From: an uncultured SAR116 cluster alpha proteobacterium
Lineage (GTDB): Bacteria > Pseudomonadota > Alphaproteobacteria > Puniceispirillales > Marisalimonadaceae
NCBI GenBank assembly: GCA_902618025.1
Contig: CACMYY010000004.1
Location: 1 to 45,000, forward strand
DNA: 45,000 bases
Direction of reading: 5' to 3'
Position 1 is the stretch's first letter; every line of letters begins with the position of its first letter. The position numbers and the translations under genes were made by a program. Positions 42,078 to 45,000 of the stretch are shown in pieces. Under the pieces are notes generated by a model. That model did no database searches, was not told where the DNA came from, and worked only from the letters and a program-made list of their open reading frames with translations.

Positions 42078-42750
42078 GAGCTTTTCATCAAAAAACGAAT
42101 TACCTAATACTAATTTTGTAGTGACTGTTTTATTTATTTTATTGAAAGAGAATCCTGGAAAAAAAATTAATACTGAGGATATTGCATTTAAATGTTTTCA
42201 AATGGCTCCACAAAAATTCTGCTGGAAAACAAAACCGGATTTGCCTGACATAGAGCCCGCTAGAAGAGGGTTGATGATAGCACGAAACAAACATCAATGG
42301 GTTTATGGTCATAGAGCAAGTGATATTGTTAAAGAGGGTTGGTCACTTACTGACATTGGTATTATTGAAGCAAAAAAATATCTAAATCTATTGGTTGCTG
42401 ATGAGCCTCTAATGGCTGAAAATAACAAGAATCAATATATAATAAAATATTTATCTAGAATAAAACAAAATAAGTTTTTTAAATTGTTTTTAAATGAACA
42501 AATTGAAGAAAACCTTTCAATATTTAAATTTCATGATCTTTCTACACTTTTAGAAACTTCTCCAAACAAAGTTAGAGTTAATGAGAGATTTCAAGACACA
42601 ATTAATTATGCAAGTACCTATGGCGAAAGTGATATTTTGTTATTCTTAAATTATCTTAAAGATCATTTTCCAGAATTTATTGACAGAAATATTTTAATTA
42701 AAGCTCATACAAAGACTGAAAAAGCGAAAAATAAAATTGAAAGGATCTGA
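42070..42750 (+). CDS. Winged-helix-like protein, second gene of the GHKL-ATPase operon
   Basis: 226 residues from a TTG at 42070, preferred over an ATG at 42055 because GGAGGT lies 8 nt before it, giving an 8-nt overlap with the gene before. The N-terminal 100 residues (VVTVLFILLKENPGKKINTEDIAFKCFQMAPQKF, then PDIEPARRGLMIARN and GWSLTDIGI) read as a winged-helix DNA-binding module ending with a wing-like W-x-L-T. The C-terminal half is helical and unfamiliar. Tight coupling with the ATPase suggests it directs the system to DNA or controls it. No nuclease motif is visible. Confidence 0.7.
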   Translation: MSKSFSSKNELPNTNFVVTVLFILLKENPGKKINTEDIAFKCFQMAPQKFCWKTKPDLPDIEPARRGLMIARNKHQWVYGHRASDIVKEGWSLTDIGIIEAKKYLNLLVADEPLMAENNKNQYIIKYLSRIKQNKFFKLFLNEQIEENLSIFKFHDLSTLLETSPNKVRVNERFQDTINYASTYGESDILLFLNYLKDHFPEFIDRNILIKAHTKTEKAKNKIERI

Positions 42751-42751
42751 T

Positions 42752-45000
42752 GTGAACCATATGCAAGTAAACAACGAAAAATTAGAAATAGATATAAGAT
42801 TAGCTCAAACAACAGCCTTAGCATCCATTAGAACTACAGTTGAAGCCTTGATAGAACTAATAACTAATGTAGACGACTCGTACGAAAGAATATCAATTAA
42901 AACTAATGAAAAAAACTATAAACATAAACCTTGTATCATTAACTATAAACTAGGTGGCAACAATGAACCTAGTTATCTTGAAATTTTAGACAGAGCAGAA
43001 GGTCAAACCTATGAAGAACTAAAAAGAAACTTGGTAATGGGAAGATATGCAAGTAATGAGTCATCAAGAGGTTTTTGGGGTAGAGGTCTTAAAGATGTAT
43101 CTGTCCATGGTGTGGTCACTCTTAAAACAATTAAAAATAATAAATATACAGAAGTCACATTTTCTTTAAATGATGGATCTAAAGACTTTAAATACAAAGA
43201 TCAGGTACCAAGTCCTAGTCAATTTAAAGATTTAGGTTTAAAGAAAAACAAGAACGGAACTAAGGTAGAATTCACAATAAATAAAGGAAGCATAACACAT
43301 TCTTACTATGAAACTTGTGTAAAAAATCTTCAAGCGCACTTTATGTTGAAAAATATAATGCATGAACAGAATGGCACCTTGAAAATAGTAATGAAGGATA
43401 TGAATAAGAAAAATGAGCAAAACACCTTAGCTTATAGGCCACCAAAATTTAAGAAAACCATTTTCAACGACTATATAACAAGTCAACAAATTGAGGAATA
43501 TAACAAATTTTATAAAACTCAACATAAGGTGCACTTTCAGTTGTATGAAATAGAGGAAGATGAAGCAGCAATTAGTGATACATCTATTTGTGGAATTTTC
43601 ATTGAAGGAACTAAGCAAGTATTTTGTAAGGATTTTTTTAATATTCAATCCCAAAGAACTAATAATAATTTTAAAAAAATTTACGGAATTTTAAAAACAC
43701 CCTTATTAGATGAAACCTTAAAGACCTTTAGAGATGGCCCTAATACTGATAATTTAAGATTAAACCCAACTCCATTATATGAACCCTCCAGAAGAGTTGG
43801 TGTGAATTGGGACCATCCATTAATCAAAAAAATCATTAAACAGCCTAAGTTAATCTTAGAGAATTATATGAAAAGTTTAGAGGAAAAATCAGAAAGTTTA
43901 TCGTTCAATAATTCCGCAAAAAAAATACTTAATGAAATCACCAATCTAATTGCAGATGAAATGAAAGATGTAGATTCTGAATTAAGTAATTTTGATAAAG
44001 GTAAAATTGATAAACTTAAGGTAGGGCAATGGTATGCTTTACCAAAGCTTATCAACCTACATCCAGATGAAGAAAAAACTATTTATGTCTATACACATAA
44101 AGATACACTTGAAAATTTTGATGAAGAGTTGATATTAAACATCAAAGAACAAGACAAATATTACTTAGATTGTACTAACATAAAATGTAAACCAATAAAA
44201 ACTAATAGTGAAGAGAAATACAGATTTGCATTTGATCTAAAGGCAGTTAAACCTAAAAATAATATTGAACTAAGTTTTTTTTATAAAACTGATACATCAA
44301 AAAAGACTGAACTCACAATAAATATAAATGATTATCAAGATCGTTTGTTTGCAACTCCACTTGAATTTGAACATTCCAACTACTCTGTTAAATATTTAGG
44401 TAAAAGATTAATCAAGGTTTTTCATAAGTATAATGTTGGAGACCCAATTAAAAAAGAGATTAATTATATTTCTGAGAATGAAAATATAGTGTCTTGTTCT
44501 GGAAAAACAGTTACTCTAACTAGATTTCATCAAACTAATTATCTAGTTGGTGAATTTGAAGTTAAAGGGGAATTTTTTGGAGAACAAACTAGATTATTAG
44601 CCGAAACGGATGAAACAAGTATTTCTTGCACAGTACATGTCGTAAATAAACAAGAAAATAATAAACATGACTATGACATTCAGTTATCAACTGAAGGAAA
44701 TGTTCGATATTATTGGGGTTTCAATGAAAGTGATTTAAATACTCTATACCTTTGTAAAAACCATCTTTCATTCAAATATACTTTTGATAAAGAGTCTGAC
44801 ATAAAAAGCATTATTAGCACTAAAGAAGGAAGAGTGTTTTATTGTGAATTGATTGCAGATGCAGTTGCTGATAAAAAAATCAAAAGTTTAATTGATAAAA
44901 GTCCAGTAGAGGAATTTAATAATCAATTAATTCTAGTTTCTGAAAGAATGACAATAATCAAGAATAATTTTATAGAAAAACTTTATAAATCTTTATTTAA
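42752..45000 (+). CDS. GHKL-type ATPase (MORC/Hsp90/MutL-like fold), C-terminus off the window
   Basis: At least 749 residues, starting at a GTG 1 nt after the previous stop, with AGGA at good spacing; an ATG at 42761 is the alternative. The GHKL nucleotide-binding pocket is visible: N-box EALIELITNVDDS (31-43, with N39 and D42), G1-like D80-x3-G84 in LDRAEGQ, and the lid G2 box RGFWGRGLKD (G107, G110, G112, K114). A second alpha/beta region and long Lys/Glu-rich stretches follow, with no recognisable histidine-kinase phosphoacceptor or topoisomerase domain. Such ATPases occur in R-M-like and other defence loci. The frame is open to the last base. Confidence 0.85.
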   Translation, partial: MNHMQVNNEKLEIDIRLAQTTALASIRTTVEALIELITNVDDSYERISIKTNEKNYKHKPCIINYKLGGNNEPSYLEILDRAEGQTYEELKRNLVMGRYASNESSRGFWGRGLKDVSVHGVVTLKTIKNNKYTEVTFSLNDGSKDFKYKDQVPSPSQFKDLGLKKNKNGTKVEFTINKGSITHSYYETCVKNLQAHFMLKNIMHEQNGTLKIVMKDMNKKNEQNTLAYRPPKFKKTIFNDYITSQQIEEYNKFYKTQHKVHFQLYEIEEDEAAISDTSICGIFIEGTKQVFCKDFFNIQSQRTNNNFKKIYGILKTPLLDETLKTFRDGPNTDNLRLNPTPLYEPSRRVGVNWDHPLIKKIIKQPKLILENYMKSLEEKSESLSFNNSAKKILNEITNLIADEMKDVDSELSNFDKGKIDKLKVGQWYALPKLINLHPDEEKTIYVYTHKDTLENFDEELILNIKEQDKYYLDCTNIKCKPIKTNSEEKYRFAFDLKAVKPKNNIELSFFYKTDTSKKTELTININDYQDRLFATPLEFEHSNYSVKYLGKRLIKVFHKYNVGDPIKKEINYISENENIVSCSGKTVTLTRFHQTNYLVGEFEVKGEFFGEQTRLLAETDETSISCTVHVVNKQENNKHDYDIQLSTEGNVRYYWGFNESDLNTLYLCKNHLSFKYTFDKESDIKSIISTKEGRVFYCELIADAVADKKIKSLIDKSPVEEFNNQLILVSERMTIIKNNFIEKLYKSLF

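Noticed and set aside
43009-44055. Several 60- to 75-codon minus-strand frames.
   Set aside because: All lie opposite the open GHKL-ATPase frame and have shadow-type composition.
1-45000. CRISPR arrays, IS elements, riboswitches or rRNA genes.
   Set aside because: I looked for regularly spaced repeats, transposase-like proteins, and conserved rRNA or riboswitch segments and saw none.

Overview
The window looks like a piece of a very AT-rich chromosome (roughly 30% G+C by eye) from a free-living, probably marine, alphaproteobacterium. The reasons are a bacterial-type phosphatidylcholine synthase, CopC/CopD/multicopper-oxidase copper genes, GST and MAPEG proteins, an AidB-like acyl-CoA dehydrogenase, a methanethiol-oxidase-like protein, many class III adenylate cyclases and short intergenic gaps. 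This placement is inference; there is no rRNA and no complete tRNA to fix it.

Layout. 1-6181: a CoA-binding protein, a 2Fe-2S ferredoxin and an SBP56/methanethiol-oxidase-like protein in one tightly overlapping minus-strand unit; then a sugar-nucleotide-type epimerase, a GST, an acyl-CoA dehydrogenase and two small proteins. 6322-15221: a copper island with DUF4396 membrane protein, cytochrome c, two Tat-exported multicopper oxidases, a CopC-CusF fusion, a CusC-like outer-membrane lipoprotein and CopD. Three MerR/CueR-type operators with the family's long 19-bp promoter spacer head its units; the third heads a membrane adenylate cyclase that is broken by an in-frame TGA and has lost a metal-binding Asp. 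15280-19372: amidase, SDR, epimerase and a flavin-type split-barrel protein. 19680-25951: a carbohydrate ABC importer (binding protein, strong terminator, MalF-like permease carrying a DUF11-like extra domain, N-extended MalG-like permease, GH63-like intracellular hydrolase, MsmX/UgpC-type ATPase), which probably scavenges a glycosylated compatible solute.

26015-40740: a region rich in signalling genes, with a PAS-cyclase broken at two A-runs, an intact GAF-cyclase behind two PPOX-like genes, and two paralogous cyclase-TM-sensor proteins. Between these lie a cupin, two secreted unknown proteins, an FG-GAP/ASPIC protein, phosphatidylcholine synthase, MAPEG and an NTF2-like protein. With the copper-linked one this makes five class III cyclases in about 32 kb.

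40900-45000 is an accessory island. It begins at a displaced 3' fragment of initiator tRNA-fMet (40902-40953), followed on the minus strand by a terminator; a shorter diverged copy of the same tRNA end lies at 38683-38718, on the other side of the second cyclase paralogue. Within the island, two divergent units flank a pair of TTTGNCAAA palindromes, one overlapping a good sigma-70 promoter. The rightward unit encodes a 75-aa protein, a winged-helix-like protein and a large GHKL-type ATPase that runs off the window. This is the best candidate for an undescribed (defence-like) system; an intact tRNA-fMet and probably an integrase should lie beyond the right edge.
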